64,000 nt of DNA from Streptacidiphilus sp041262525 (GCF_041262525.1 NZ_JBGCCK010000023.1:56735-120734), one strand, 5' to 3'; positions 42,680 to 51,671 are shown, counted from the stretch's first letter. Notes: generated from the sequence alone by a model not told the origin. Translations and numbers: made by a program.

Positions 42680-43408
42680 ACCGGCCTGAGCCGACGCTTC
42701 GGCGCGGTCACGGCGGTGGCCGGGGTGGACCTGCAGGTCGGTCCCGGGGTATTCGGGCTACTGGGGCCGAACGGCGCTGGCAAGACCTCGCTGCTACGGA
42801 TGATGGCGACGGCGATGCCGCCGTCCTCCGGCGACCTGCGGCTGCTCGGCCGTGATCCGGGCCGTTACGGCCCGCGCCGGGAGATCAGGCGCAGGCTCGG
42901 CTACCTGCCGCAGAACCCCGGCTACTACCCGGGGTTCACCGTGGCGGAGTACGTCGAGTACTTCGCGCTGCTGAAGGAGGTGCCGCCGGCCCGGCTCCGC
43001 GTCGCGGTCGCGACCGCGATCGACAGGGTCGAACTCGGCGACCGGAGGAAGGCCAGGCTGCGCACCCTGTCCGGCGGCATGCTGCGCCGGGTCGGCATCG
43101 CGCAGGCGATCGTCAACGAGCCGGAGCTGCTGCTCCTCGACGAACCGACCGCGGGCCTCGACCCGCAGCAGCGCGTGACGTTCCGGGCGCTGCTGCGGGA
43201 CCTGGGGCAGCGCGCGACCGTCGTGGTGAGCACCCACCTGGTCGAGGATGTCGCGACGGTCTGTGCCCGGGTCGCCTTGATGGACCGGGGCGGGATCGTC
43301 TTCCACGGCACGCCGGACGGGCTCGCCGCCCGGGGCGACGGACAGGACGCCGGTGACACCCCGATCGAGCGCGGGTACAGCGCCGTCCTGGCGGAGGCGC
43401 GGTCATGA
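42635..43408 (+). CDS. ABC transporter ATP-binding protein
   Basis: This 257-aa ATPase is called from the first ATG (42635) after GGGGAGGAG, though ATGs at 42650 and 42665 are in frame. Walker A is LLGPNGAGKTS, the signature LSGGMLRRVGIAQA, Walker B LLLLDEPTAGLDPQQR and the H-loop STHLVED. The PNGAGKT and YLPQNPGYYPGFTVAEYVEYFALLK segments are typical of ABC-2 exporter ATPases of the drug/bacteriocin type. It overlaps the following permease gene by 4 bp and is divergent from the two-component system. Confidence 0.92.
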   Translation: MNTDIMNADIMNIDITGLSRRFGAVTAVAGVDLQVGPGVFGLLGPNGAGKTSLLRMMATAMPPSSGDLRLLGRDPGRYGPRREIRRRLGYLPQNPGYYPGFTVAEYVEYFALLKEVPPARLRVAVATAIDRVELGDRRKARLRTLSGGMLRRVGIAQAIVNEPELLLLDEPTAGLDPQQRVTFRALLRDLGQRATVVVSTHLVEDVATVCARVALMDRGGIVFHGTPDGLAARGDGQDAGDTPIERGYSAVLAEARS

Positions 43409-44955
43409 CCGCGGCGACGGCGGCTCCGGCGGCTGGACGGCCGCGGTCCGCCGTGGCCCGGGGTCAGGTGATGCTGCGGCTGCTGCGGCTGGAGCTGCGC
43501 CACAACGCGATGGTGTGGCTGCTGCCCGTCGCGATCGGGCTGTTCTGGCTCACCACCTACCGCAAGGACATGGCCATGCCGCCGCTGTGGAACCTGCGCG
43601 CGGCCGGACTGCAGAGCGGCGCCGTGCTCGCCTTCGCCGTCCCGGTGACCGGCGCAGCGGCGTGGATGGGATCGAGGGAAGCGCGACGCCGGGTCACCGA
43701 TCAGGTGACGATCACAGCCCGGCCAGGGTGGGCGCGGTTGCTCGCGCCCTGGGCCGCCACCACGATCTGGGCCATGGCGGCCTACCTGGGCTGCGTCGCC
43801 GTTCTGTACGGGGTGACGGCGCATCAGGCGAGCTGGGGCGGCCCGCTGTGGTGGCCTGCCGCGGTGGCCGCCGCGAGCCTGCCCGCGTTCTCTGCCCTCG
43901 GGTTCGCCGTCGGCACCTTCGTGCCCAGCCGTTTCACCGCGCCGCTGGCGGCCATCGCCTCGTTCTTCGTCCTGGCGCTCAGCACCGAGCTGATCAACGG
44001 CAGCCAGTCCGCCTGGCAGATCTCGCCGCTCGTCACGGGTCCGTGGAACCTGGGCCCGCAGGCGGGCGTGGCGACCTTCTACCCGTTCGTCCCCGACCTG
44101 CCCATCGCGCAGGTGATGTTCCTCACCGGGACCACCCTCGCGCTGCTCGCTGCTCTCGCGCTGCCCGCCGCGTCGGCAGGCCGGTCGACGCGCGCGATCG
44201 CGGCCTGCCTCACAGCGGCAGGTCTGCTGGCTGCCGGGACCGCGGCCGTACTGGCCGGGACGGGCACCATGAACGCGCAGGGCGCGATCGACATTCCGGC
44301 CCTGCACGACGCCGCAAGCGACCAGCCGCTCCGTTTCACGCCGGTGTGCAGCCACACGGCGATCCCGGTCTGCCTCAATCCCGCCTACGCCGGCTACCTG
44401 CCCGGCACGGCGAACGCCCTGGCGCCGCTGCTCAGTCAGCTCGCCGGCCTGCCGGGCGCGCCGACCCGGATCCTCCAGGAGTCCGTGACCTACCGGCCAG
44501 GCAACGGCAACGGCCTCGGCGTTCGGCAGGGGGGATCGCGAGTCGGCGGCACATCGTCGGACTCCCACCTGGTGCTTCCCGTGCAGTTGCCGGGACCGTC
44601 CCTGACGGCCGAGCAGCTGGCAGCCCAGCTGCGAGGCCAGCTGGCTCAGGCCTACGGCCCGGACCTGGTCGCGCGAGTCGTCGGCGACGGACCCGGCGCG
44701 TCCCAGGCCCAGAACGCGGTGGCCAGGGCGCTACTGCTGGCAGCCGGCCTGCACGAAGTCCCCGTGGACCAGGGGCCCTCCGCCCGAGCGGGCGGGCTGG
44801 ACCCGAGCCCGTGGCCGAGCGTCGCGCCGGGGACCCCGGCCTACGCGGCGGCCGAACGCTTCGCCGCGCTGCTGGCCTCGGCACGACACGCGTGGCTCGT
44901 ACAGCACCTGGCCGCGCTGCGCGCCGGTCAGATCACGCCGGAGCAGCTCCCGTGA
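43405..44955 (+). CDS. large ABC transporter permease-like membrane protein
   Basis: This 516-aa protein starts at ATG 43405. About seven hydrophobic segments fill residues 30-290 (MVWLLPVAIGLFWLTTY, AVLAFAVPVTGAAAW, ATTIWAMAAYLGCVAVLYGV, FTAPLAAIASFFVLALS, LALLAALALPAA, LLAAGTAAVLAGTG). Residues about 295-516 are a hydrophilic domain with Cys in FTPVCSHTAIPVCLNPAYAGYLPG and an Ala/Gln-rich helix. The position of that domain after the last TM suggests it is extracytoplasmic, with the two Cys forming a disulfide. It fits an ABC-2 permease with an unusual soluble extension. Substrate unknown. Confidence 0.78.
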   Translation: MTAATAAPAAGRPRSAVARGQVMLRLLRLELRHNAMVWLLPVAIGLFWLTTYRKDMAMPPLWNLRAAGLQSGAVLAFAVPVTGAAAWMGSREARRRVTDQVTITARPGWARLLAPWAATTIWAMAAYLGCVAVLYGVTAHQASWGGPLWWPAAVAAASLPAFSALGFAVGTFVPSRFTAPLAAIASFFVLALSTELINGSQSAWQISPLVTGPWNLGPQAGVATFYPFVPDLPIAQVMFLTGTTLALLAALALPAASAGRSTRAIAACLTAAGLLAAGTAAVLAGTGTMNAQGAIDIPALHDAASDQPLRFTPVCSHTAIPVCLNPAYAGYLPGTANALAPLLSQLAGLPGAPTRILQESVTYRPGNGNGLGVRQGGSRVGGTSSDSHLVLPVQLPGPSLTAEQLAAQLRGQLAQAYGPDLVARVVGDGPGASQAQNAVARALLLAAGLHEVPVDQGPSARAGGLDPSPWPSVAPGTPAYAAAERFAALLASARHAWLVQHLAALRAGQITPEQLP

Positions 44956-45569
44956 CCGGCGCGCGCCTGATGCGGCTGTACGCCGTGGGCCACCGGGTCC
45001 CGTTCGCCGTGCTGGCGATAGCGGTATGCGCGATCGGCCTGCGGCTCGCGCTCCTGGGGCACTGGGACGACTACGGCGCGCTGCAGCTGCCGCTGATCTT
45101 CGAGGCCGCCGCAGCGGTGAGCGTGGCGGCCACCACGGTGAGTCCGTTCGGCGATCCGGAGCGCGTGGCCGGCCGGTGGCTGCCGGTCCTGCGGCTGACC
45201 GTCACGGCCGCGCTGACCGCCACGGCGGTCGGCCTGCTGGCCGCCGCCGGGACCGGCGGGCACCTGTCCGGCGGCACGCTGGACGTGCTGCGCAACGTCG
45301 TCGGCATCACCGGCATCGGCCTGCTGTGCGCCGCGGCGCTCGGCGGCGGCCTGTCCTGGACGGGACCGACGGGATACCTGGTCGCTGCGGTGTACGCGCT
45401 CTACACGCAGTGGCACCCGCCCGCGCTGACCACCCCCTGGCTGTGGCCGGCCCGGCCGCCGCACGACCTGGGCGGCACCCTGTGCGCCGGACTGGTCTTC
45501 GCCTGCGGGCTCGCGGTCGTGACCGTGCGCGGAGCCCGCGACCGCCCGGGCGATCCCACCGCGAGCTGA
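44952..45569 (+). CDS. membrane protein, third subunit of the ABC exporter
   Basis: This 205-aa protein starts at GTG 44952, overlapping the previous stop (GTGA). It has about six hydrophobic segments (VPFAVLAIAVCAIGLRLALL, FEAAAAVSVAATTV, LTVTAALTATAVGLLAAAG, VVGITGIGLLCAAALGGGL, AGLVFACGLAVVTV) with short loops. It looks like a second permease half or accessory subunit of the exporter. No family name can be given. It converges with the phosphoribosyltransferase gene, 25 bp away. Confidence 0.72.
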   Translation: MTGARLMRLYAVGHRVPFAVLAIAVCAIGLRLALLGHWDDYGALQLPLIFEAAAAVSVAATTVSPFGDPERVAGRWLPVLRLTVTAALTATAVGLLAAAGTGGHLSGGTLDVLRNVVGITGIGLLCAAALGGGLSWTGPTGYLVAAVYALYTQWHPPALTTPWLWPARPPHDLGGTLCAGLVFACGLAVVTVRGARDRPGDPTAS

Positions 45570-45594
45570 CGGCGTTGGACGCGCCCAGCACCAT

Positions 45595-46239
45595 TCAGCG
45601 GTTGTGGAGCGCAGCGCGTTCGAGGCAGGTGATGACTTCGGCGTCGGTGGTCTGGGTGAAGTCCTCGTAGAACTGCCCGATCGCGACGAAGTACGTCGGA
45701 GTCTCGACCGAGACGAGCTCGTCCGCCGCGTCAGCGAGTGCCGTCCCGATGCCGCGCGGGGCCACCGGGACGGCCAGGACGACGCGGGACGCGCCCTGCG
45801 CGCGGACGATGAGGCAGGCCGCGCGGGCGGTCGATCCGGTGGCGATGCCGTCGTCCACGACGAGGGCGGTACGCCCCGCCACGGGATGGGCGGGGCGTTC
45901 TCCCCGGTAGCGGTGGACGCGGCGCTCCAGTTCGGCGCGCTCCTTGCGTTCGACGGCGGCGAGTTCGGTCTCGGTGGTCCGGGTCTCCCACACCAGCTCG
46001 CGGTTGAGGACCCGCACTCCGTTCTCCCCGATCGCGCCCAGCCCGAGCTCGGGCTGGAACGGGACGCCGAGCTTGCGCACCACCACGACGTCCAGCGGCG
46101 CGCCCAGCGCGTCCGCGACCTCGGCTGCCACGGGCACCCCGCCGCGCGGAAGGCCGAGAACGACGAGGTCCGCACCGCGCAGGTGCTCGAGGCACGCGGC
46201 GAGGCGCTGCCCCGCTTCCCTGCGATCGACGAAGATCAT
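45595..46239 (-). CDS. phosphoribosyltransferase domain protein
   Basis: This 214-aa protein starts at ATG 46239 (MIFVDRREAGQRLAACLEHL). The type I PRTase fold is shown by VLGLPRGGVPVAAEVADAL, VVVVRKLGVPFQPELGLGAI and the PRPP loop TALVVDDGIATGSTARAA. Such LPRGGVPV-type proteins of about 210 aa are common in actinobacteria and often sit near universal-stress or dormancy genes; the base acceptor is unknown. A longer upstream in-frame reading (to 46392) lacks a better start. Confidence 0.88.
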   Translation of the reverse strand: MIFVDRREAGQRLAACLEHLRGADLVVLGLPRGGVPVAAEVADALGAPLDVVVVRKLGVPFQPELGLGAIGENGVRVLNRELVWETRTTETELAAVERKERAELERRVHRYRGERPAHPVAGRTALVVDDGIATGSTARAACLIVRAQGASRVVLAVPVAPRGIGTALADAADELVSVETPTYFVAIGQFYEDFTQTTDAEVITCLERAALHNR

Positions 46240-46432
46240 GGCGGCCGCTCCGGACTCGGCATGCCTGTCCTCTCTCGAGCTTACGACGGGCTCACGCCCC
46301 GGTCGCCGGTCGGCAGGTCCCGCATTACCTAAGCGCGACGGATTCCCCGTCCGGCGTGAGTCGGGAGACTCGTGGCACAGCGACAACGGCACCGCCGCAG
46401 ATCCAGTCGCAGCAGCAGAGGAGAGCAGAGAG

Positions 46433-46756
46433 ATGACCGCCTACGCCATGGCCCACGTCCACTCCGTCGAGTTCGGCCCGGACATCGTCCAGTACCTGGA
46501 GCGAATCGACACCACGCTCGACCCCTTCGGCGGCCGGTTCCTCGTCCACGGCGGCCCGGTGGAGTCGCTGGAGGGCTCCTGGGCCGGGGACGTGATCCTG
46601 ATCGAGTTCCCCGACGACGCCGCGCTGCGGGCCTGGTACGGCTCCCCCGCCTACCAGGAGCTTCTACCGCTGCGGACCCGGCACATGGTCGCCGACGTCA
46701 TGATCGTGCACGGGGTGCCGGAGGACTACCGGGGCGCGGACGCGCTCAAGCACTGA
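46433..46756 (+). CDS. DUF1330 family protein
   Basis: This 107-aa protein, MTAYAMAHVHSVEFGPDIVQ, continues with IDTTLDPFGGRFLVHGGPVESLEGSWAGDVILIEFPDDAALRAWYGSPAYQELLPLRTRH. The GGRFLVHGG, ILIEFPDxxxAxxWYxSPxYQ and R(T) motifs are the DUF1330 dimeric ferredoxin-like fold. A GGAGAG-type Shine-Dalgarno sequence precedes ATG 46433. Function unknown. Confidence 0.9.
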   Translation: MTAYAMAHVHSVEFGPDIVQYLERIDTTLDPFGGRFLVHGGPVESLEGSWAGDVILIEFPDDAALRAWYGSPAYQELLPLRTRHMVADVMIVHGVPEDYRGADALKH

Positions 46757-46777
46757 CTGCGCCGCAGACCCCGCGCC

Positions 46778-46804
46778 CTAATAGTGAGTAGAACTCACTA
46801 TTAG
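46778..46804. promoter_or_regulatory. perfect 27-bp palindrome upstream of ABC exporter
   Basis: CTAATAGTGAGT and ACTCACTATTAG are perfect 12-bp arms around AGA. A third half-like copy (CAATAGTGAGCTATT, 46811-46825) follows before the ATG at 46835. It is a very likely operator of a MarR, TetR or GntR-type repressor, and overlaps the expected promoter. No regulator gene is adjacent. Confidence 0.75.
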
Positions 46805-46834
46805 GTTCAGCAATAGTGAGCTATTCTCGATCCC

Positions 46835-48718
46835 ATGAAACCTCCCGGTCCGGACTGGACTCCCCCGCCGCGCACGCCGGAAGCGCCCCGGCAGCCCCGG
46901 CAGCTGCGCCGGATCCTGCGGCTGTTCCGGCCCTACCGGGGCCGGCTCGCGGTGGTCGCCGTGCTGGTCGGGCTGTCCTCGCTGGTGTCGGTGGCCTCGC
47001 CGTTCCTGCTGCGGGCCATCCTGGACGTCGCGATCCCCGAGCGGCGCACCGGACTGCTCAGCGTCCTCGCGCTCGGGATGATCGCGGTCGCGGTCGCGAA
47101 CTCGGTCTTCAACGTCTGGCAGACCTACCTCTCCACCACCGTCGGCCAGCACGTCATGCACGACCTGCGCACCGCCGTCTACGCGCACCTGCAGCGGATG
47201 CCGCTGGCCTTCTTCACCCGCACCCGCACCGGCGAGGTGCAGTCGCGGATCGCCAACGACATCGGCGGCATGCAGGCGACGGTCACCAGCACCGCCACCT
47301 CGCTCGTCTCCAACACCACCACCGTGGTGGCGACCGTCGCGGCCATGGTCGCGCTCGACTGGCAGCTGACGATCGTCTCGCTGCTCCTGCTGCCCCTCTT
47401 CGTCTGGATCAGCCGCCGCGTCGGCAACGAGCGGCGCAGGATCGCCGGGGAACGGCAGCGGCAGTTGGCGTCGATGTCGTCGATCATGCAGGAGTCGCTC
47501 TCCGTCAGCGGCATCCTGCTCGGCCGGACGATGGGGCGCTCGCGCGCGCTGAGCGACGACTTCGCGAGCGAGTCGGCCTCGCTGGCGGAGCTGGAGGTGC
47601 GGGCCGACATGGCCGGGCGCTGGCGGCAGTCGACGATCCAGATCGTCATGGCCGCGATGCCCGCCGTCATCTACTGGGCCGCCGGGCTCGCCGGCGGGCA
47701 CGGGGCGACCGTCTCGCTCGGGACGCTCGTCGCGTTCACCTCGCTGCAGCAGAGTCTGTTCCGGCCGACCGTCTCGCTGCTTCAGGTCGGCGTCTCCGTC
47801 CAGGTCTCGCTCGCACTGTTCCAGCGGATCTTCGAGTACCTCGACCTGGTGCCCGACATCACCGAGCGGCCCGACCCGGTCGTCCCCGCGGCGCGGGCGC
47901 GCGGCGAGGTGCGCTTCGAGGAGGTCGGCTTCCGCTACGACAACCGGCAGGAGCGGCCGACGCTGCGCGGCGTCGACCTGACCGTCCCGCCCGGCGGGAG
48001 CCTGGCCGTGGTCGGCGAGACCGGATCCGGCAAGACCACGCTCAGCTATCTGGTCCCGCGGCTCTACGACGTCACCGAGGGCCGGGTCACCATCGACGGC
48101 ACGGACGTGCGCGACCTCAGCTTCGCGGCGCTCGCCGACGCGGTGGGGGTCGTCTCCCAGGAGACGTACCTCTTCCACGCCTCCGTCGCCGACAACCTGC
48201 GCTTCGCCAAACCGGACGCGACCGACGAGGAGCTGGTCGCGGCGGCGCAGGCGGCGCAGATCCACGAGCACATCAGCTCGCTGCCGGACGGCTACGCGAC
48301 GCTGGTCGGCGAGCGCGGCTACCGCTTCTCCGGCGGCGAGAAGCAGCGCCTGGCGATCGCCAGGACCATCCTGCGCGATCCGCCGGTGCTGGTACTCGAC
48401 GAGGCGACGAGCGCGCTGGACACGCAGACCGAGCAGGCGGTGCAACAGGCACTCGACGCCCTGTCAGCCGGGCGGACCACCATCACCATCGCCCACCGGC
48501 TCTCCACCGTGCGGGACGCCGACCAGATCGTGGTGCTGGACGCCGGGCAGGTCGCCGAGCGCGGGACCCACGAGGAGCTGCTGGCTCTCGGCGGGCATTA
48601 CGCCGCGCTCGTCTCACGGGACTCGTCCCTGCCGGTCGGCGCGGAAGAGCCCGGAACTGATGATTCCGCAGGCCACCGCCTCCCGCACCGTCAGGACGGG
48701 CGCGAACTGATGGTCTGA
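46835..48718 (+). CDS. ABC exporter, fused permease and ATPase (MsbA/multidrug type)
   Basis: This 627-aa half-transporter has a Pro-rich N-terminus, six TM helices (VVAVLVGLSSLVSVASPFLLRAILDVAIP onward, with THLQRMPLAFFTRTRTGEVQSRIANDIGGMQ marking the intracellular loop), and an ATPase with GETGSGKTT, FSGGEKQRLAIARTIL, VLVLDEATSALDTQTE and AHRLSTV. Such homodimeric exporters expel drugs or lipids. It is the only gene in the unit and sits directly behind a perfect palindrome, so it is probably induced by its substrate through an unlinked repressor. Confidence 0.93.
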   Translation: MKPPGPDWTPPPRTPEAPRQPRQLRRILRLFRPYRGRLAVVAVLVGLSSLVSVASPFLLRAILDVAIPERRTGLLSVLALGMIAVAVANSVFNVWQTYLSTTVGQHVMHDLRTAVYAHLQRMPLAFFTRTRTGEVQSRIANDIGGMQATVTSTATSLVSNTTTVVATVAAMVALDWQLTIVSLLLLPLFVWISRRVGNERRRIAGERQRQLASMSSIMQESLSVSGILLGRTMGRSRALSDDFASESASLAELEVRADMAGRWRQSTIQIVMAAMPAVIYWAAGLAGGHGATVSLGTLVAFTSLQQSLFRPTVSLLQVGVSVQVSLALFQRIFEYLDLVPDITERPDPVVPAARARGEVRFEEVGFRYDNRQERPTLRGVDLTVPPGGSLAVVGETGSGKTTLSYLVPRLYDVTEGRVTIDGTDVRDLSFAALADAVGVVSQETYLFHASVADNLRFAKPDATDEELVAAAQAAQIHEHISSLPDGYATLVGERGYRFSGGEKQRLAIARTILRDPPVLVLDEATSALDTQTEQAVQQALDALSAGRTTITIAHRLSTVRDADQIVVLDAGQVAERGTHEELLALGGHYAALVSRDSSLPVGAEEPGTDDSAGHRLPHRQDGRELMV

Positions 48719-48835
48719 TCGTTACAATTTCTGCGCAACCTGTCCGACGTTCGGAATGTCTGCACATGCGACGAGTCGTCAACTTGCACACTCGTAGGAC
48801 TAGCATCACGGACCGACGTCGGAAGGAACCACTCC

Positions 48836-49807
48836 GTGGCATCACCCCTCAGGGCGCGAGCCCGCCGCGCGCTCGCGGCCGGGATCGGCACCGCCGCCCT
48901 GGCCGCACTGGTCCCCCTGGGACTGGCTCAGCCTGCCGCTGCGGCGAGCGTGCCGATCTGCAGCTCGCACACCCACCCCGCGCTCGCCGCCAAGCTGTCG
49001 CGTGACATCGCGTCAGCCGTAGCCGGCCGTACGGACCGCTACGCGCTCAACGTGTGGGACGCGAAGACCGGTGTGTACTGCGCGCTGCACGCCTACTCGA
49101 CCTTCGACTCCGCCAGCGTGGTCAAGGCCACGATCATGGGCGCGGTCCTGCGCCGGGCCCAGGAGCAGCACCGCTACCTGACCTCCTGGGAGATCAGCAA
49201 CCTGCGTCCGATGATCGAGAACTCGGACAACTCCGCCGCCAGCAACCTGTGGAACGACCTGGGCCGGACCCGGCTCAACAACTTCCTCAGGCTGGTCGGT
49301 ATGAACTACACCACGCTCGGCCCCGGCGGCTACTGGGGTCTCACCCAGATCACCGCCCGGGACGAGATGCATCTGCTGGACGCGTACACCGACCGCACGG
49401 ACGTGCTGACGCCCAACAGCAAGGCCTTCGGCCTCTCGCTGATGGCTCACGTCGAGTCGGACCAGCGCTGGGGCACCCCCTACGGGACGCCCCCCGGGGT
49501 CGTCGCCCACAACAAGAACGGCTGGCTCCAGCGGTCCTTCGGTGACTGGCGCGTGCACAGCATCGGTGTCTTCACCGGCAACGGGAAGAACTACCGGATG
49601 ACGGTCCTGACCGACAACGAGTCGTCCATGGACTACGGCGTCACGACGATAGAGCGGATCGCCTGGGCGGTGCACCACGACCTGGGCACCTACAACGGCA
49701 AGGCCGCCACGCCGTACGCGCCGCGCGTCGCCGGCCCGCAGCCGGGGGCGGACACGCCTCTCAACCCGACCAGCGACGGCTCGGTGCCGTTCGACTACAA
49801 GGGCTGA
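48836..49807 (+). CDS. secreted beta-lactamase-fold serine hydrolase
   Basis: This 323-aa protein starts at GTG 48836. The signal peptide is residues 1 to about 36 (RRALAAGIGTAALAALVPLGLAQPAAAAS). The fold markers are the SxxK motif SVVK in FDSASVVKATIMGAVL, SDN in ENSDNSAASNLWNDL, and HNKNGWL where class A enzymes have KTG. The Glu166 omega-loop motif (ExxLN) is not seen. It is therefore more like a penicillin-binding-protein-related or degenerate class A-like hydrolase than a confirmed beta-lactamase. The two Cys (PICSS, YCALH) may form a disulfide. Confidence 0.85.
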   Translation: MASPLRARARRALAAGIGTAALAALVPLGLAQPAAAASVPICSSHTHPALAAKLSRDIASAVAGRTDRYALNVWDAKTGVYCALHAYSTFDSASVVKATIMGAVLRRAQEQHRYLTSWEISNLRPMIENSDNSAASNLWNDLGRTRLNNFLRLVGMNYTTLGPGGYWGLTQITARDEMHLLDAYTDRTDVLTPNSKAFGLSLMAHVESDQRWGTPYGTPPGVVAHNKNGWLQRSFGDWRVHSIGVFTGNGKNYRMTVLTDNESSMDYGVTTIERIAWAVHHDLGTYNGKAATPYAPRVAGPQPGADTPLNPTSDGSVPFDYKG

Positions 49808-49850
49808 CAGCAGGGCTGACAACTGGGGCTGCGCCCCAGCGCTCCACCGG

Positions 49851-49878
49851 ACCGCCCCCGCGCTCGCGCGGGGGCGGT
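49851..49878 (+). terminator. terminator after serine hydrolase
   Basis: ACCGCCCCCGCGC and GCGCGGGGGCGGT pair in a 12-13-bp stem, followed by TTCCGCTTTT. It lies 44 bp after the stop codon. Confidence 0.75.
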
Positions 49879-49892
49879 TCCGCTTTTCGGGC

Positions 49893-49933
49893 CGGCGTTC
49901 GGGCTTGCGTTCGGGCTTGCGTTCGGGGCTGGC
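49893..49933. repeat. three short direct repeats GCGTTCGGGCTT
   Basis: The 12-bp unit GCGTTCGGGCTT occurs twice exactly and a third time as GCGTTCGGGGCT, immediately after the terminator. No function is apparent; it may be slippage of a short sequence. Confidence 0.6.
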
Positions 49934-50077
49934 GCGTTGACAGGATCTTTACGCGGCCCCCGCGCATACGATGCCCGGGGCGCGGCGAGGTGAGCCGGGA
50001 AGTCTGGTCGGTGAGCCGGGGCAGAGGCGCTCCGGGGAAGAGCTGAACCGATCCGACCTCCGGAAGTAGCCACACCG

Positions 50078-51646
50078 ATGACCGATCTGACCGCCGTCCT
50101 GCTGCTGGTGGCCCTCGCCACGCTCGTGGCCACGGGGGCCCGACGGTGGAGCCTGCCGGCTCCCTCGATGCTGGTCGTGGCAGGCGTGGTGATAGGCGCG
50201 CTGCCGTTCACCCCCGACCTGCACGTCCCGCCCGCGGTGATCAGCGTCGGGGTGCTGCCGCCGTTGCTCTACGCCTCCGCCGAGGAGATCTCCTTCCGTG
50301 AGCTGCGGCTGGTCTGGCGGCCGGTGGCACTGCTGGCCTTCGGCCTGGTGCTGGTCTCGGCGGCGGCCGTGGGCGTGGTCGCCGCCGCGCTGACGCCGCT
50401 GGCCGCGCCGATGGCCTTCGTGCTGGGTGCGGTGCTGGCGAGCACCGACCCCGTCGCCGTCACGGCGCTCGGGCGGCGGCTGTCGCTGCCGCCGAAGATC
50501 CAGGTGATGGTGCAGTCGGAGAGTCTCTTCAACGACGCGACCAGCCTCGTGCTGTTCAAGGTCGCGGTCGGCACCGCGGTGACCGCCGGGTCCTTCTCTG
50601 TGCCGCACGCCGCGTGGCAGTTCCTGCTGCTGGGCGGTGGCGGCGCGCTGGTCGGCGGGCTGGTCGCACTCGCGGTCGCGCAGATCCGCAGGCGCACCGA
50701 GGAGCCGGTGCTGGAGACGGTGATCGCGTTGGTCACCCCTTACGCGGCCTACGTGCTGGCCGAGGACGCGCACACCTCGGGCGTCACCGCCGTGGTCGTC
50801 GCGGGCGTGGTGCTCGGCACGACCGGGCAGCGGCTGACCAACGCCCGGATCCGGCTCCAGGTGCACGCCGTCTACCAGACGGTGGTCTTCCTGCTGGAGA
50901 GCGTCGTCTTCGCGGTGATCGGACTGGAACTGCCCTCGCTGATCCACGGTCTGAGCGCCGGGGAGATGATGTGGCCGCTCGGCGTGGTCGCCATCGCGGG
51001 CACGCTCATCGCGACGCGACTGTTCTGGATCTTCCCCATGTCCGCGGTGATGCAGCGGCGCCGGGGCGTGGGCCCGTTCTCCTGGCGCGTCCCGGCGGTG
51101 CTGACCTGGGCCGGGACGCGCGGGGTGATGCCGCTGGCGGCCGCCCTGTCGATCCCGCTCGCGGCGAGCGACGGCCAGCCGCTGCAGCACCGTTCGCTGG
51201 TGCTGGTGCTGACGACGGGCGTGGTGGTGCTGACCCTGGTGCTTCAGGGCTTCACGCTCGCGCCGGTGGTGCGCGCCTCGGGCATCGCGCTGGAGCCCGC
51301 CACGACCGCGCGTGAGGAGGCGCAGGCCCAGGACAGCCTGGCCCGGGCCGGGCTGGCCCGGCTGGAGCAGGTCGCCGACGTCGACGCCGCCCCGGAGGTC
51401 GTCGTCGAGCAGCTGCGCCGCAGCCTGCACGCGCGCCTCGACCACGCGCAGGCGCTGCTGGACGAGGAGCAGAGCGCGGAGCACACGCTGATGGTCGCCC
51501 ACCGCGAGCTGCGGCACGAGCTGATCCGGGCGGAGGCGCAGGAGTTGGGCCGGCTCTACGAGGAGCGGCAGATCAGCGACACGACGCGTCGCCGGATCCA
51601 GCGCGCGCTGGATCTGGAGGAGGCGGGGCTGGCGGACGAGGAGTAG
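50078..51646 (+). CDS. Na+/H+ antiporter, CPA1 family
   Basis: This 522-aa protein starts at ATG 50078. About 12 hydrophobic segments fill residues 1-400, with LPPLLYASAEEISFRELR, VLASTDPVAVTALGRRLSLP (the TDPVAV ion-binding motif) and SESLFNDATSLVLFKVA (the ND motif) typical of CPA1. AEDAHTSGVTAVVVAGVVLG and WAGTRGVMPLAAALSIPLA follow. A C-terminal cytosolic domain of about 115 residues is helical (LARAGLARLEQVADVD, EQLRRSLHARLDHAQALLDEEQSAEHTLM). It exchanges Na+ or K+ for protons. A terminator follows. Confidence 0.93.
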   Translation: MTDLTAVLLLVALATLVATGARRWSLPAPSMLVVAGVVIGALPFTPDLHVPPAVISVGVLPPLLYASAEEISFRELRLVWRPVALLAFGLVLVSAAAVGVVAAALTPLAAPMAFVLGAVLASTDPVAVTALGRRLSLPPKIQVMVQSESLFNDATSLVLFKVAVGTAVTAGSFSVPHAAWQFLLLGGGGALVGGLVALAVAQIRRRTEEPVLETVIALVTPYAAYVLAEDAHTSGVTAVVVAGVVLGTTGQRLTNARIRLQVHAVYQTVVFLLESVVFAVIGLELPSLIHGLSAGEMMWPLGVVAIAGTLIATRLFWIFPMSAVMQRRRGVGPFSWRVPAVLTWAGTRGVMPLAAALSIPLAASDGQPLQHRSLVLVLTTGVVVLTLVLQGFTLAPVVRASGIALEPATTAREEAQAQDSLARAGLARLEQVADVDAAPEVVVEQLRRSLHARLDHAQALLDEEQSAEHTLMVAHRELRHELIRAEAQELGRLYEERQISDTTRRRIQRALDLEEAGLADEE

Positions 51647-51671
51647 GCCGCCTCCGCTCTTCGGTGAGGTG

